Origin: Rhizobium sp.
GTDB taxonomy: Bacteria > Pseudomonadota > Alphaproteobacteria > Rhizobiales > Rhizobiaceae
Length of the DNA: 64,000 nucleotides
Assembly: GCA_002796995.1 (NCBI GenBank)
Contig: PEKW01000009.1
Coordinates: 62,001 to 126,000 of the forward strand
Direction of reading: 5' to 3'
In this document: positions 1-10,028 of the stretch, piece by piece
How the letters are laid out: each line of letters starts with the position of its first letter
How positions within the stretch are numbered: position 1 is the first letter of the stretch
Notes under the pieces: model-generated
Seen by the model: the letters and a program-made list of their open reading frames with translations, nothing else
Told to the model about the DNA's origin: nothing
Databases searched by the model: none
Translations under genes and position numbers: made by a program

Positions 1-598
1 CTATTCCTCCGTCGCCCACATGGGCTATGTGACGATGGGTACCTTTGCTGCTAATACCCAGGGCGTGCAGGGCGCGATCTTCCAGATGATCAGCCACGGC
101 TTCGTTTCCGCTGCGCTCTTCTTCTGCGTCGGCGTGATCTATGACCGCATGCACACCCGCGAGATCGCCGCTTATGGTGGCCTCGCCAACAACATGCCGA
201 AATACGCCACGGCCTTCATGATCTTCACCATGGCCAATGTCGGCCTTCCGGGCACGTCCGGCTTCGTCGGCGAATTCCTGACCCTGATCGGCGCCTTCCG
301 CGCCAATACCTGGGTCGCGCTGTTCGCCGCCACCGGCGTCATCCTCTCGGCCGCCTACGCGCTCTGGCTCTATCGCCGGGTCGTCTTCGGTGCGCTGGAG
401 AAGGAAAGCCTGAAGGGTCTGCTCGATCTGTCGCTGCGCGAGAAGTTCATTCTCTACCCGCTGATTGCGCTGACGATCTTCTTCGGCGTTTATCCGGCTC
501 CGATCTTCGACGCCACGGCCGCATCGGTCGACCTTCTCGTGAACAACTACGAAGCCGCACTGCAGGCAGCGCAATCCGTTGCGCTCATCGCGAACTGA
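1..598 (+). CDS. nuoM: NADH-quinone oxidoreductase subunit M, C-terminal part
   Basis: Chain M of the proton-pumping complex I, a Mrp-antiporter-like inner-membrane subunit. The gene enters from the left edge: the frame is open from base 2 and begins [10 protein letters not shown], a helix found late in NuoM. About 198 residues are visible, with several hydrophobic helices and the segment [12 protein letters not shown] that is typical of NuoM. The TGA at 596-598 is followed 18 bases later by the nuoN ATG, the usual nuoL-M-N order at the end of the operon. The N-terminal two thirds lie outside the window, so start, promoter and proton-channel residues cannot be judged. Confidence 0.95.
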   Translation, partial: YSSVAHMGYVTMGTFAANTQGVQGAIFQMISHGFVSAALFFCVGVIYDRMHTREIAAYGGLANNMPKYATAFMIFTMANVGLPGTSGFVGEFLTLIGAFRANTWVALFAATGVILSAAYALWLYRRVVFGALEKESLKGLLDLSLREKFILYPLIALTIFFGVYPAPIFDATAASVDLLVNNYEAALQAAQSVALIAN

Positions 599-616
599 CG
601 ACAGGATCCATTGGAC

Positions 617-2062
617 ATGACCCCTGAAACACTCCTCGCTAGTCTGCATCTGGTCACGCCGGAACTGATCCTCGCGGTCGGCGCTCTGGTGCTGCTGATG
701 ATCGGCGTCTTCTCCGGCGAGAAGTCGGCGACGACCGTCATGGGCCTCGCTGTCGCACTGCTGATCGCGTCCGGCCTGTGGATGATCCTGGTTCCGGCAG
801 AGGGCACCGCTTTCGGCGGCGCCTATCTGGCGGACGGCTTCGCCCGCTTCATGAAGGTGCTGGCCCTGGTCGGTTCGATCACCGCCATGATCATGGCGGT
901 CGGCCATGCCCGCCGCGACCATCTCGACAAGTTCGAGTTCCCGGTCCTGCTGGTGCTGGCGACGCTTGGCATCATGCTGATGATCTCGGCCAACGACCTG
1001 ATCTCGCTCTACCTGTCGCTGGAACTGCAGTCGCTGGCGCTCTACGTCGTCGCCGCGATCAACCGCGACAGCCTGCGTTCGACGGAAGCCGGCCTGAAAT
1101 ACTTTGTCCTTGGCGCCCTGTCGTCGGGCATGCTGCTCTATGGCATGTCGCTGGTCTACGGTTTCACCGGCAATACCGGCTTCGACGAGATCGCCACCGT
1201 GCTCGCCGCCGGCAAGCCGGGTCTCGGCCTGATCTTCGGCCTGGTCTTCATCCTCGCCGGTCTCGCCTTCAAGATCTCGGCCGTTCCGTTCCACATGTGG
1301 ACGCCGGACGTCTACGAAGGTGCACCGACCCCGGTCACCGCCTTCCTGGCCGCCGCTCCGAAGATCGGTGCTATGGCGATCATCGTGCGCATCGTCATCG
1401 ATGCCTTCCTGCCGATCTTCGCCGAATGGCAGCAGATCGTCGTCTTCATCGCGATCGCTTCGATGCTGCTCGGTTCCTTCGCCGCGATCGGCCAGCGCAA
1501 CATCAAGCGACTGATGGCCTATTCGTCGATCGGCCACATGGGCTATGCCCTGGTGGGACTCGCCGCCGGAACCGAAACCGGCGTCACCGGCGTGATCACC
1601 TACATGCTGATCTACCTGATCATGACCCTCGGCACCTTCGCCTGCATCATGGCGATGAAGCAGAAGGAAGGCGGCAATGTCGAGAACATCGACGATCTCG
1701 CCGGCCTGTCGACCACCAAGCCGTTCATGGCGATCGTGCTGACCGCGCTGATGTTCTCGCTGGCCGGCATTCCGCCGCTCGCGGGCTTCTTCGGGAAGTA
1801 CTTCGTCTTCGTCGCCGCCATCGAAGCCAAGCTCTATGCGCTTGCCATCATCGGCGTGCTGTCGTCGGTCGTCGGCGCCTTCTACTATCTGCGCGTTGTC
1901 AAGGTCATGTGGTTCGACGAAGCCAAGGGTGAGTTCTCGCGCATCGCCGGCGAACTTCGCCTCGTCTTCGGCCTCTCCGGCCTGTTCGTCGTCGGCTATG
2001 TGCTGGTCGGCGGGCCGCTCGGCACTGCCGCCGAAGCTGCCGCCAAGACGCTCTTTAATTGA
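617..2062 (+). CDS. nuoN: NADH-quinone oxidoreductase subunit N
   Basis: Chain N of complex I, a polytopic inner-membrane proton-translocating subunit of about 481 residues, a normal length. It is hydrophobic throughout, with a conserved [17 protein letters not shown] segment around residue 230 and a [11 protein letters not shown] helix near residue 300, both standard in NuoN. I chose the ATG at 617 because AGGA at 603-606 is 10 bases upstream; an in-frame TTG at 611 would add two residues and is possible. The last codons overlap the birA start (TTGA at 2059-2062), so translation of the two is probably coupled. Confidence 0.95.
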   Translation: MTPETLLASLHLVTPELILAVGALVLLMIGVFSGEKSATTVMGLAVALLIASGLWMILVPAEGTAFGGAYLADGFARFMKVLALVGSITAMIMAVGHARRDHLDKFEFPVLLVLATLGIMLMISANDLISLYLSLELQSLALYVVAAINRDSLRSTEAGLKYFVLGALSSGMLLYGMSLVYGFTGNTGFDEIATVLAAGKPGLGLIFGLVFILAGLAFKISAVPFHMWTPDVYEGAPTPVTAFLAAAPKIGAMAIIVRIVIDAFLPIFAEWQQIVVFIAIASMLLGSFAAIGQRNIKRLMAYSSIGHMGYALVGLAAGTETGVTGVITYMLIYLIMTLGTFACIMAMKQKEGGNVENIDDLAGLSTTKPFMAIVLTALMFSLAGIPPLAGFFGKYFVFVAAIEAKLYALAIIGVLSSVVGAFYYLRVVKVMWFDEAKGEFSRIAGELRLVFGLSGLFVVGYVLVGGPLGTAAEAAAKTLFN

Positions 2063-2826
2063 GCGAGGGCCGCAGACAGCGCCGGTTGTCGCTCGACGAC
2101 TTCCGGCATGAGGCCCTCGGCGCCGTTGCGTCGACCAATACGGAATGTCTCGCCCGCGCTCGCGCGGGCGATTTCGGTTTTCTCTGGATCACGGCCGACA
2201 GCCAGACCGGAGGACGCGGCCGCCGCGGCCGTGCCTGGATGTCGGAGCCCGGCAATCTCTATGCGTCGCTGCTGCTGATCGACCCGGCGCCGATCGAGCG
2301 GATGGCCTCCTTGCCGCTCGCCGTCGCGCTGGCCGTCCATGGCGCGATCCGCAATGTGCTTCCCGCCGATGCCCCGCCGCTCGAAGTCAAGTGGCCCAAC
2401 GACATCCTGATCGGCCGCAGGAAGACCTGCGGCATCCTGCTGGAAGGCGAGCGGCTGACCGACGGACGCTATGCGCTGGTGATCGGCATCGGCATCAACA
2501 TTCGCGCCAAACCGGAAGAGACAGCCTATCCCGTCACCTCGCTCAACGATCATGGGGTTTTCGTTGCGCCGCAGGAGCTCTTCGCCCATCTGTTCGCCAG
2601 CATGGCCGATATCCTGGCGGTCTGGGACGAGGGCAGGGGAATTGCCAGGATCGTCGAACGCTGGCGCGCAGTCGCCTGCGGCATCGGTGAAAAAATCACG
2701 GTGAACCTGCCGGACCGGTCGATTTCCGGTTACTTTTGCGGAATCGATGATAAAGGCATGCTGATACTCGACCGCGGCGAAGATGGCCGCATGGCGATCG
2801 CGGCTGGCGACGTCTTCTTCGGGTGA
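2059..2826 (+). CDS. birA: Biotin--[acetyl-CoA-carboxylase] ligase
   Basis: Attaches biotin, through biotinyl-5'-AMP, to the carboxyl carrier proteins of biotin enzymes such as AccB (encoded near 49.3 kb). The 255-residue protein has the ligase core: the [10 protein letters not shown] loop near residue 50 that closes over the adenylate, and KWPNDI near residue 112 in the biotin pocket. It lacks the N-terminal helix-turn-helix of E. coli BirA, so it is a monofunctional ligase and not a repressor, as is usual in rhizobia. The start is a TTG overlapping the nuoN stop; no better ATG exists before the core. Its stop overlaps an in-frame GTG ahead of rnj, so the genes are one transcription unit. 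Confidence 0.93.
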   Translation: MSEGRRQRRLSLDDFRHEALGAVASTNTECLARARAGDFGFLWITADSQTGGRGRRGRAWMSEPGNLYASLLLIDPAPIERMASLPLAVALAVHGAIRNVLPADAPPLEVKWPNDILIGRRKTCGILLEGERLTDGRYALVIGIGINIRAKPEETAYPVTSLNDHGVFVAPQELFAHLFASMADILAVWDEGRGIARIVERWRAVACGIGEKITVNLPDRSISGYFCGIDDKGMLILDRGEDGRMAIAAGDVFFG

Positions 2827-2843
2827 ACTGGATCAAGGAAAGA

Positions 2844-4511
2844 ATGGCAAAGAACGAAGAACTGGTGTTCGTGCCGCTGGGCGGCGTCGGCGAAATCGGC
2901 ATGAACCTCGCACTCTATGGCTACGGCGCCCCGTCGAGCCGCGAATGGATCATGGTCGATTGCGGCGTGACCTTCCCGGGTCCCGATCTGCCGGGCGTCG
3001 ATCTCGTGCTTGCCGATGTCAGCTTCATCGCCGCCCGCAAGAACAAGCTCAAGGCGATCATCATCACCCATGCGCATGAGGACCACTATGGTGGCCTCAA
3101 CGACATCTGGCCTGGCCTCAATGTGCCCGTCTACGGCTCCGGCTTCACCGCCGGCATGCTGGAAGCCAAGCGCGACTACGAAGGCAGCCGGGCAAAGATC
3201 CCGGTAACCCCGTTCAAGGCCGGCGACGTGATCAATGTCGGCCCGTTCTCGATCGAGGCGGTCGGCGTCAACCACTCGATCCCCGAGCCGATGTCGCTGG
3301 TCATCCGCACGCCGCTCGGCAACGTCATCCACACCGGCGACTGGAAGATCGACCATCATCCCTCGCTCGGACCGCTGACCGACGAGGCGCGTTTCCGCGC
3401 GCTCGGCGACGAGGGCGTGCTGGCCGTCATGTGCGACAGCACCAATTCCATGCGCGACGGCGTTTCTCCCTCGGAGGAACAGGTCTCGGAGGGGCTGCGC
3501 CAGATCATCGAGGCGGCCGAGGGCCGCGTCGCGATCACCACCTTCTCGTCGAATGTCGGCCGTATCCGTTCGATCGCCCAGGCGGCCGAAGCGGCCGGCC
3601 GCGAGGTCCTGCTGCTCGGCTCGTCGCTGAAGCGCGTCTGCGCCGTCGCCGACGATCTCGGCATCATGCAGGGCTTGAAGCCCTTCATCGCCGAAGACGA
3701 GTTCGGGTTCATCCCGCGCGACAAGGTCGTCATCATCCTGACCGGCAGCCAGGGCGAACCCCGCGCAGCGCTCGCCAAGATCGCCCGCGACGAGATGCGC
3801 AACGTGGCGTTGACGGCCGGCGACACCGTGGTCTTCTCGTCGCGCACCATTCCGGGCAATGAGAAGGCCATCATCGAGATCAAGAACGGTCTGATGGAGC
3901 AGGGCATTCACATCGTCACCGACAGCGAGGCGCTGGTCCACGTATCGGGCCATCCGCGGCGCAACGAGCTGTTGCAGATGTATGAATGGACAAGGCCGCA
4001 GATCCTCGTGCCCGTCCATGGCGAGGCCGCCCATCTGATTTCGCAGGCGGAACTCGCCGAGCAGGCCGGCATCAAGAGCGTGCCGCGCGTGCGCAACGGC
4101 GACATGCTGCGTCTGGCCCCGGGCCCGGCCGAGGTCATCGACCAGGTGCCGCACGGCCGCATCTACAAGGACGGCAAGCTGCTCGGCGATCTCGACGAGA
4201 TGGGCATCGCCAACCGTCGCAAGCTCTCCTATGTCGGCCACGTCGCCATCAACGTGCTGCTGGACAGCAAGCTGGAGTTCCTCGGCGATCCAGGTCTCGT
4301 CACCTTCGGCCTGCCGCAATACGACCAGGAAGGCGAATCCATGGAGGACACCCTCTATGACGCCGTTCTCGGCGCGGTCGAGAGCATTCCGCGCGCCAGG
4401 CGCAAGGACCTGGAAATGGTGCGCGAGAGCATCCGCCGCGCGGTGCGCGGCACCGCCAACGATGCCTGGGGCAAGAAGCCGATCGTCACCGTGTTCGTGA
4501 CCAAAGTCTGA
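2844..4511 (+). CDS. rnj: Ribonuclease J
   Basis: A metallo-beta-lactamase/beta-CASP ribonuclease with 5'-exonuclease and endonuclease activity in RNA decay and rRNA 5'-end maturation. It has 555 residues. The zinc motif HAHEDH lies near residue 74, further metal-binding histidines follow, and the beta-CASP and C-terminal domains are present. I chose the ATG at 2844, giving MAKNEELVF, because AAGGAAAG lies just upstream and the family begins this way; a GTG at 2823 would add seven residues. Rhizobia keep both RNase J and RNase E; the latter is encoded at 53.0-55.9 kb. It lies in the nuoN-birA-rnj-mce cluster. Confidence 0.94.
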   Translation: MAKNEELVFVPLGGVGEIGMNLALYGYGAPSSREWIMVDCGVTFPGPDLPGVDLVLADVSFIAARKNKLKAIIITHAHEDHYGGLNDIWPGLNVPVYGSGFTAGMLEAKRDYEGSRAKIPVTPFKAGDVINVGPFSIEAVGVNHSIPEPMSLVIRTPLGNVIHTGDWKIDHHPSLGPLTDEARFRALGDEGVLAVMCDSTNSMRDGVSPSEEQVSEGLRQIIEAAEGRVAITTFSSNVGRIRSIAQAAEAAGREVLLLGSSLKRVCAVADDLGIMQGLKPFIAEDEFGFIPRDKVVIILTGSQGEPRAALAKIARDEMRNVALTAGDTVVFSSRTIPGNEKAIIEIKNGLMEQGIHIVTDSEALVHVSGHPRRNELLQMYEWTRPQILVPVHGEAAHLISQAELAEQAGIKSVPRVRNGDMLRLAPGPAEVIDQVPHGRIYKDGKLLGDLDEMGIANRRKLSYVGHVAINVLLDSKLEFLGDPGLVTFGLPQYDQEGESMEDTLYDAVLGAVESIPRARRKDLEMVRESIRRAVRGTANDAWGKKPIVTVFVTKV

Positions 4512-4571
4512 ATGATCTTCGCGGTGAAGCTGGTATAGCTTCGCCGCGTTTCGTCTTTTAGGGAGTCTGTC

Positions 4572-4976
4572 ATGCTTGGACGCGTCAATCACGTCGCCAT
4601 CGCCGTTCCGGATCTCGTGGCTGCGACCACATCCTACCGCGATACGCTGGGTGCCCATGTCTCCCAGGCGCAGGCTCTACCGGAGCATGGCGTGACGGTC
4701 GTCTTCGTCGAACTGCCCAATACCAAGATCGAGCTGCTCGAGCCGCTCGGCGCCGACTCGCCGATCGCCGCCTTCCTCGCCAAGAACCCGGGCGGCGGCA
4801 TGCACCACATCTGTTACGAGGTCGAGGACATCATCGCCGCGCGCGACCAGCTGGCCAGCGGCGGTGCGCGGGTGCTCGGCGGCGGCGAGCCGAAGATCGG
4901 CGCCCATGGCAAGCCGGTACTGTTCCTGCATCCGAAGGACTTCTACGGTACGCTGATCGAGCTCGAACAGGTCTGA
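4572..4976 (+). CDS. mce: Methylmalonyl-CoA epimerase
   Basis: Interconverts (2R)- and (2S)-methylmalonyl-CoA in propionyl-CoA breakdown to succinyl-CoA. This 134-residue protein belongs to the vicinal-oxygen-chelate (glyoxalase) superfamily and has two beta-alpha-beta-beta-beta modules. Metal ligands are visible: His near residue 7 (VNHVAI), the HH pair in GGMHHICYEV, and Glu near the C-terminus (LIELEQV). The length matches the family. GGGAG at 4561-4565 precedes the ATG. A gap of only 60 bases after rnj, with no obvious terminator, suggests cotranscription. Other VOC lyases are possible by fold, but the MHHICYEV motif favours epimerase. Confidence 0.9.
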   Translation: MLGRVNHVAIAVPDLVAATTSYRDTLGAHVSQAQALPEHGVTVVFVELPNTKIELLEPLGADSPIAAFLAKNPGGGMHHICYEVEDIIAARDQLASGGARVLGGGEPKIGAHGKPVLFLHPKDFYGTLIELEQV

Positions 4977-5076
4977 CCCGCACGGTCCTGGCATTTGCGC
5001 TGAGCGCCTGGCGGTCCTATAAGTCGCCCGAGGCCCTGCACATCGCCTGTGCCGGCCAGCCATAGGAAACCCGACG

Positions 5077-5346
5077 ATGCCCATCCTCTCCGCCTTCGCG
5101 GTCTATTTCGTCATCTGGTGGATCACGCTGTTCGCCATTCTGCCGATCGGCATGCGCACCCAGGCCGAGGCCGAAGAAGTCGTCCCTGGCAGCGTCGAGA
5201 GCGCACCGGCGCGTTTCCGCGGCGGCAAGGTCGTGCTGACGACCACCATCGTGTCGGCCGCCATCTATGGCGCCTGGTATGTGGTGACGGCCTATTTCGG
5301 CGTCGGCCTCGACAGCCTGCCGAACATCCTGCCGAAATTCGACTGA
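5077..5346 (+). CDS. DUF1467 family membrane protein
   Basis: An 89-residue protein of the DUF1467 family, widespread in alphaproteobacteria and of unknown function. Two hydrophobic segments are visible, residues about 2-24 (FAVYFVIWWITLFAILPIG) and 48-68, joined by a polar, acidic loop, so it is a two-helix inner-membrane protein. AGGAAA lies about 8 bases before the ATG. It sits 100 bases after mce in the same direction, the usual place for this family member beside the rnj-mce block in rhizobia. A long imperfect hairpin right after the stop may end the transcript. No function can be assigned from context. Confidence 0.85.
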   Translation: MPILSAFAVYFVIWWITLFAILPIGMRTQAEAEEVVPGSVESAPARFRGGKVVLTTTIVSAAIYGAWYVVTAYFGVGLDSLPNILPKFD

Positions 5347-5350
5347 CAGC

Positions 5351-5396
5351 GCTTGTCCGCGAGGGCGCACGCCTAGATGTGCCGTCGCGGGCAAGC
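5351..5396 (+). terminator. Hairpin after the DUF1467 gene
   Basis: GCTTGTCCGCGA at 5351-5362 pairs with TCGCGGGCAAGC at 5385-5396 (12 pairs, one of them G-T), starting only 4 bases after the stop codon. There is no T-tract, so it is not a classic intrinsic terminator. It may stabilise or mark the 3' end of the nuoN-birA-rnj-mce-DUF1467 messenger. Confidence 0.4.
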
Positions 5397-5494
5397 TGAT
5401 CCCGGCTGGCAGTAGAACCGATCAAGTCATTGTGATTTCAGCGGAAAGGGCGGGCGACCGTGATGTCGCCCCATGCTTCGAGATCTCTGAAGGC

Positions 5495-5523
5495 AAAAAA
5501 AAACAAGGTCCGAAGACCTTGTT
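5495..5523 (-). terminator. Intrinsic terminator of the minus-strand small RNA
   Basis: A perfect 9-bp inverted repeat (AACAAGGTC at 5502-5510, GACCTTGTT at 5515-5523) with a 4-base loop. On the minus strand it is followed by a run of nine T (A at 5495-5503 on the plus strand, partly in the stem). The plus strand has no T-tract, so the polarity is clear. Confidence 0.8.
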
Positions 5524-5641
5524 CAAGTATCGCGTGATCCTTCACCATTTAAGGGGCTGCGAACGAGCGCGCCTAAGATCTGATCCTCCCAAGACTTGAC
5601 CGCGAAATGGCAAGAATTTGAACTCCCTGCCTCTTTTATGG
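5496..5641 (-). ncRNA. Candidate minus-strand small RNA upstream of proS
   Basis: The 587-base gap before proS has no credible gene but holds a compact RNA unit on the minus strand. A perfect 9-bp terminator stem (5502-5510 with 5515-5523, loop TTCG in the RNA) is followed by nine U residues, reading toward lower coordinates. Upstream, the RNA can fold: 5618-5623 pairs with 5521-5526, and AUUCUUGCCAUUU pairs with AAAUGGUGAAGGAU, with one bulge. A plausible promoter is GTGACA (5674-5669) and CTAGCG (5652-5647), 16 bases apart, giving an RNA of about 145 nt. From memory, the Sinorhizobium alpha-r9 (Smr9C) small RNA also lies beside proS; I could not compare the sequences. Confidence 0.6.
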
Positions 5642-5890
5642 GCTCACGCTAGCCCAACTTGTGCGCTTTGTCACCCCATTTTTTGCATATTTGCTACAGT
5701 CACCAGAAAAAATCCACAGGGTCGGATTTGTCGCAGGGGAAGTGACGCAGAGCCGCATTCGGTCACTTGCGGCTGCATTCGTCGGCCATTTGCGATCGCC
5801 CTGTGGGTGACGGGATGGCGCGGCGGTGGCGGGTTTTCTTCCCGGAGGGAAACCGCTATGAACGCTTCGAGAATTACCCTCGTCATGGCT

Positions 5891-5913
5891 GATTCCGCTG
5901 GTTTCGCGGAATC
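5891..5913. other. Hairpin in the proS leader
   Basis: GATTCCGC (5891-5898) and GCGGAATC (5906-5913) form a perfect 8-bp stem with a 7-base loop, ending 20 bases before the proS start codon. There is no T-tract. It could influence proS translation or mark a promoter-proximal operator. The function is unknown. Confidence 0.35.
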
Positions 5914-5933
5914 CTCAACTGTTGGAACCTGTT

Positions 5934-7256
5934 ATGCGTCTTTCGCGCTATTTCCTGCCGATCCTCAAGGAAAACCCCAAGGAAGCGGAGATCGTCTCCC
6001 ACCGCCTGATGCTGCGCGCCGGGATGATCCGGCAGCAGAGCCAGGGCATCTATTCCTGGCTGCCGCTCGGCAAGCGCGTGCTCGACAAGGTCAATGCCAT
6101 CATCCGCGAGGAGCAGAACCGCGCCGGCGCGATCGAGCTCCTGATGCCGACGCTGCAGTCGGCCGAACTCTGGCAGGAAAGCGGCCGCTACGAGGACTAC
6201 GGCAAGGAAATGCTGCGCATCAAGGACCGCCAGGAGCGGCCGATGCTCTACGGTCCGACCAATGAAGAAATGGTCACGGACATTTTCCGCTCCTCGGTCA
6301 AGTCCTACAAGGACCTGCCGCTCAACCTCTACCATATCCAGCTGAAGTTCCGCGACGAGATCCGCCCGCGCTTCGGCACCATGCGCTCGCGCGAGTTTCT
6401 GATGAAGGATGCCTATTCCTTCGACCTGACGCAGGACGACGCGATCCATTCCTACAACAAGATGTTCGCCGCCTATCTGCGGACGTTCTCGCGTCTTGGC
6501 CTTCGGGCGATCCCGATGCGCGCCGACACCGGCCCGATCGGCGGCAATCACAGCCACGAGTTCATCATCCTGGCCGACACCGGCGAATCCGAAGTCTTCA
6601 GCCACAAGAGCTTCGTCGACTTCGACATTCCGGCCGAAGACACCGATTTCGATGATGTCGCCGGTCTCCAGGCGATCTTCGACAAGTGGACCTCGGTCTA
6701 TGCCGCGACCTCGGAAATGCACGACGAGGCCGCCTTCAATGCCATTCCCGAGAGCGATCGCCTCTCGGCGCGCGGCATCGAGGTCGGCCATATCTTCTAT
6801 TTCGGCACCAAATATTCCGAGCCGATGGGCGCCAAGGTTCAGGGGCCGGACGGCAAGGAGCACCTTGTCCACATGGGGTCCTACGGTATCGGCCCGACCC
6901 GCCTTGTTCCCGCCATCATCGAAGCCTCGCATGACGAGAACGGAATCATCTGGCCGGATTCGGTTGCGCCGTTCGACTGCGTCGTCATCAACATGAAGAC
7001 GGGCGATGCGGCCTGCGACGCGGCCTGCGAACGGCTCTACGGCGCTCTGACCAAGGCTGGCAAGGACGTGCTCTATGACGACACCGACGATCGTGCCGGC
7101 ACCAAGTTCGCGACCGCCGACCTGATCGGCGTTCCCGTGCATATCATTGCCGGCCCGCGCTCGGTCGCCAATGGCGAAATCGAGATCAAGGACCGCAAGA
7201 CCGGTGCGCGCGAGACGATTACCATCGAGGCCGCCATCAACAAGCTGGTCGGATAA
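5934..7256 (+). CDS. proS: Prolyl-tRNA synthetase (short type)
   Basis: Class II aminoacyl-tRNA synthetase that charges tRNA-Pro with proline in the cytoplasm. It has 440 residues, the short alphaproteobacterial form without the editing insertion of the E. coli enzyme. Class II motif 2 ([21 protein letters not shown]) lies around residues 140-160 and a motif 3-like [10 protein letters not shown] near 325; the C-terminal anticodon-binding domain follows. I chose the ATG at 5934, giving MRLSRYF, the family start; an in-frame TTG at 5922 would add four residues. The Shine-Dalgarno is weak (TTGGAA). It begins a cluster with lolC (18 bases on) and lolD. Confidence 0.95.
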   Translation: MRLSRYFLPILKENPKEAEIVSHRLMLRAGMIRQQSQGIYSWLPLGKRVLDKVNAIIREEQNRAGAIELLMPTLQSAELWQESGRYEDYGKEMLRIKDRQERPMLYGPTNEEMVTDIFRSSVKSYKDLPLNLYHIQLKFRDEIRPRFGTMRSREFLMKDAYSFDLTQDDAIHSYNKMFAAYLRTFSRLGLRAIPMRADTGPIGGNHSHEFIILADTGESEVFSHKSFVDFDIPAEDTDFDDVAGLQAIFDKWTSVYAATSEMHDEAAFNAIPESDRLSARGIEVGHIFYFGTKYSEPMGAKVQGPDGKEHLVHMGSYGIGPTRLVPAIIEASHDENGIIWPDSVAPFDCVVINMKTGDAACDAACERLYGALTKAGKDVLYDDTDDRAGTKFATADLIGVPVHIIAGPRSVANGEIEIKDRKTGARETITIEAAINKLVG

Positions 7257-7274
7257 ACCGGCCCAGGAGACGAC

Positions 7275-8582
7275 ATGACGAGTGCATCCTCCGCCAATGA
7301 GACGGCCGGAGCCGGAAGCGGCGGCACCGCCCGGCCTTTTTCCGCCTTCGAGCGCATGGTCGCGTGGCGTTATCTGCGCGCCCGGCGGAAGGAAGCCTTC
7401 ATCTCGGTGATCGCCGGCTTCTCCTTCTTCGGCATCATGCTGGGGGTGGCGACGCTCATCATCGTCATGGCGGTGATGAACGGTTTCCGCACCGAGCTCA
7501 TCTCCCGCATCCTCGGCATCAACGGCCACATGATCGTGCAGACGGCCGCCGCACCGCTGGACAATTATGCGGAGCTGGCGACCAGGTTCGCCGCCGTTCC
7601 GGGCGTCACCATGGCGCTGCCGCTCGTCGAGGGGCAGACGCTGGCCTCGGGTCGCGCCGGGGCCGGAACCGGCGCGCTGGTTCGCGGCATCCGTTCCGAG
7701 GACATGACGAGGCTCACCACCGTTTCGGGCAATATCCGCGCCGGCGATCTGGTGGGCTTTGCCGCGGGGCAGGGGGTGCTGGTCGGTTCGCGCATGGCGG
7801 CCGATCTCGGCATCACGGCCGGCGATACGATCACGCTGGTCTCGCCCGAAGGCGACATCACCCCGCTCGGCGTCAATCCGCGCGTCAAGGCCTATCCGGT
7901 TTCGGGCGTCTTCGAGATCGGCATGTCGGAATATGACGCGTCGATCATCTACATGCCGCTCGAGGAATCGCAGCTCTATTTCAATGCCGAGGGCCTTGTG
8001 CAGTCGATCGAGCTGTTCGTTTCCGATCCGGACGCGGTCGATGAAATGCGGCCGAAGATCGAGGAGGCCGCCGGCCGGGAGATCCTGATCACCGACTGGC
8101 GCCAGCGCAACCAGACCTTCTTCTCCGCCCTGCAGGTGGAGCGCAACGTGATGTTCATGATCCTTACCCTGATCGTGCTGGTCGCGGCGCTCAACATCAT
8201 CTCCGGCCTGATCATGCTGGTGAAGGACAAGTCGAGCGACATCGCCATCCTGCGGACCATGGGGGCGAGCGCCAACGCCATCATGCGGATATTCTTCATG
8301 ACCGGTGCAGCGATCGGCACGGCCGGGACCTTTGCCGGCGTGCTGCTCGGCGTGGTCGTCTGTCTCAACATCGAGTCGATCCGCGGCTTCTTCTCCTGGG
8401 TCTCGGGCACGGTCCTGTTCGACCCCGAACTCTATTTCCTCAGCAAGCTTCCCGCTGACATGAACGTCGGCGAGACGGTGTCCGTCGTCGTCATGGCGCT
8501 CAGCCTCTCCTTCCTGGCGACGATCTTCCCGGCCTGGCGCGCCTCGCGCCTCGATCCGGTCCAGGCCCTGCGCTACGAATAA
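7275..8582 (+). CDS. lolC: Lipoprotein-releasing ABC transporter permease LolC/E
   Basis: Inner-membrane permease of the LolCDE machine, which extracts mature outer-membrane lipoproteins from the inner membrane for LolA. It has 435 residues with the family topology: one helix near residues 45-70 after a cytoplasmic N-terminus, a large periplasmic MacB-like domain (about 75-285), and three helices at 290-430. It ends with [16 protein letters not shown] residues, the standard C-terminus. AGGAGA lies 6 bases before the ATG. Only one permease gene is present, so, as in other alphaproteobacteria, the protein probably acts as a LolF-type homodimer; lolC is the common annotation. Confidence 0.93.
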   Translation: MTSASSANETAGAGSGGTARPFSAFERMVAWRYLRARRKEAFISVIAGFSFFGIMLGVATLIIVMAVMNGFRTELISRILGINGHMIVQTAAAPLDNYAELATRFAAVPGVTMALPLVEGQTLASGRAGAGTGALVRGIRSEDMTRLTTVSGNIRAGDLVGFAAGQGVLVGSRMAADLGITAGDTITLVSPEGDITPLGVNPRVKAYPVSGVFEIGMSEYDASIIYMPLEESQLYFNAEGLVQSIELFVSDPDAVDEMRPKIEEAAGREILITDWRQRNQTFFSALQVERNVMFMILTLIVLVAALNIISGLIMLVKDKSSDIAILRTMGASANAIMRIFFMTGAAIGTAGTFAGVLLGVVVCLNIESIRGFFSWVSGTVLFDPELYFLSKLPADMNVGETVSVVVMALSLSFLATIFPAWRASRLDPVQALRYE

Positions 8583-8595
8583 GGATACCGGTCCC

Positions 8596-9285
<690 letters not shown>

Positions 9286-9306
9286 TCGCGAGGGGTGCGG
9301 GACCGC

Positions 9307-9891
9307 CTAGAAGAACCCGCAAGCCTTGCTGCCGATCTCGTCCGTCCAATCCTCGATCGACACGGTCCTGGGGGCCTCGCTGCGGGTGGCTTCGTCCCGC
9401 GTGAGCTTGCCGGTCACGACATTGTAGTCGCAGGTGCCGCTGTCATCGAGATTGATCGTGTCATAGTAGTGGTAGGTGTAGCCGGCGACGATGAACCGGC
9501 CCCCGCGATAGGCAAGCGTCAGGGTTCTTTCCCAGCGATTCCGACCGATGGTGGAATTTTGCGACATCACCGCGATGGAGCCGTTTGCCAGTGCGGTGAT
9601 CGCCGGGTCCTGGCCATAGAAGCCATCCAGCCTGCTGTTGCCCCAGACCTTGTCCGGTGCTGATGCCACCAGTTTCAGCAGCCCGCGATCGCTCTCCGTG
9701 ACATAGAGATAGATGCCGATATTCCCGTCATCGTTTTCGGGGGCGACAAGGAGGGCCAGGTCGGTTGCTTCGTCCTTGTTCCAGTCGCCCGACGCCCCGG
9801 CGATGATCCGCTCGGCCGGAAACGATTGGGCAAGAACACCCATGGCCGGCAGCAGCCCCACCGCCACCCACGAAAAGAACTGCCTGATCAC
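9307..9891 (-). CDS. Secreted hypothetical protein with an FG-GAP-like motif
   Basis: A 194-residue protein that I do not recognise as a named family. A signal peptide is visible (about residues 1-22, hydrophobic core FFSWVAVGLLPAMGV, AQS cleavage area), so it is exported. Soon after comes GDWNKDEATDLALL, which resembles the calcium-binding GDxNxDGxxDL loop of FG-GAP/VCBS repeats. The rest looks beta-rich, and two cysteines (CDY, CGFF) near the C-terminus could pair. The GTG start at 9891 is preferred because GGGGGAT lies 7 bases upstream; reading further upstream would cross the LexA-box promoter. It may be a periplasmic binding or sensor protein, but nothing in the neighbourhood says so. 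Confidence 0.7.
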   Translation of the reverse strand: MIRQFFSWVAVGLLPAMGVLAQSFPAERIIAGASGDWNKDEATDLALLVAPENDDGNIGIYLYVTESDRGLLKLVASAPDKVWGNSRLDGFYGQDPAITALANGSIAVMSQNSTIGRNRWERTLTLAYRGGRFIVAGYTYHYYDTINLDDSGTCDYNVVTGKLTRDEATRSEAPRTVSIEDWTDEIGSKACGFF

Positions 9892-9972
9892 TGCCGATCC
9901 CCCAAAAGCCTGTGGGCGCAGTCTGTCGGATATCCAGCGCGAAGTCACGCGAGAGCCCGACCTAAATTGGTA

Positions 9973-10001
9973 TTGACACCAGAACAAAATAAGAACATAA
10001 A
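9973..10001 (+). promoter_or_regulatory. LexA (SOS) box inside a sigma-70 promoter
   Basis: TTGACA at 9973-9978, a 17-base spacer and CATAAA at 9996-10001 form a good promoter. Inside it is a perfect alphaproteobacterial LexA box, GAAC (9982-9985), 7 bases, GAAC (9993-9996). The direct-repeat GTTC-N7-GTTC site is the established LexA target in rhizobia and Rhodobacter. Bound LexA would block the spacer and the first base of the -10 element. The promoter points at the 28-residue gene at 10029. Confidence 0.8.
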
Positions 10002-10028
10002 GGAGACATAACGAGTAAGGAGAGAGCC

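Noticed and set aside
5860..6265. ATG with an AGGG-like site upstream of proS, possible leader peptide or small gene
   Set aside because: The frame continues far into proS out of frame, has no run of proline codons and no sign of attenuation.
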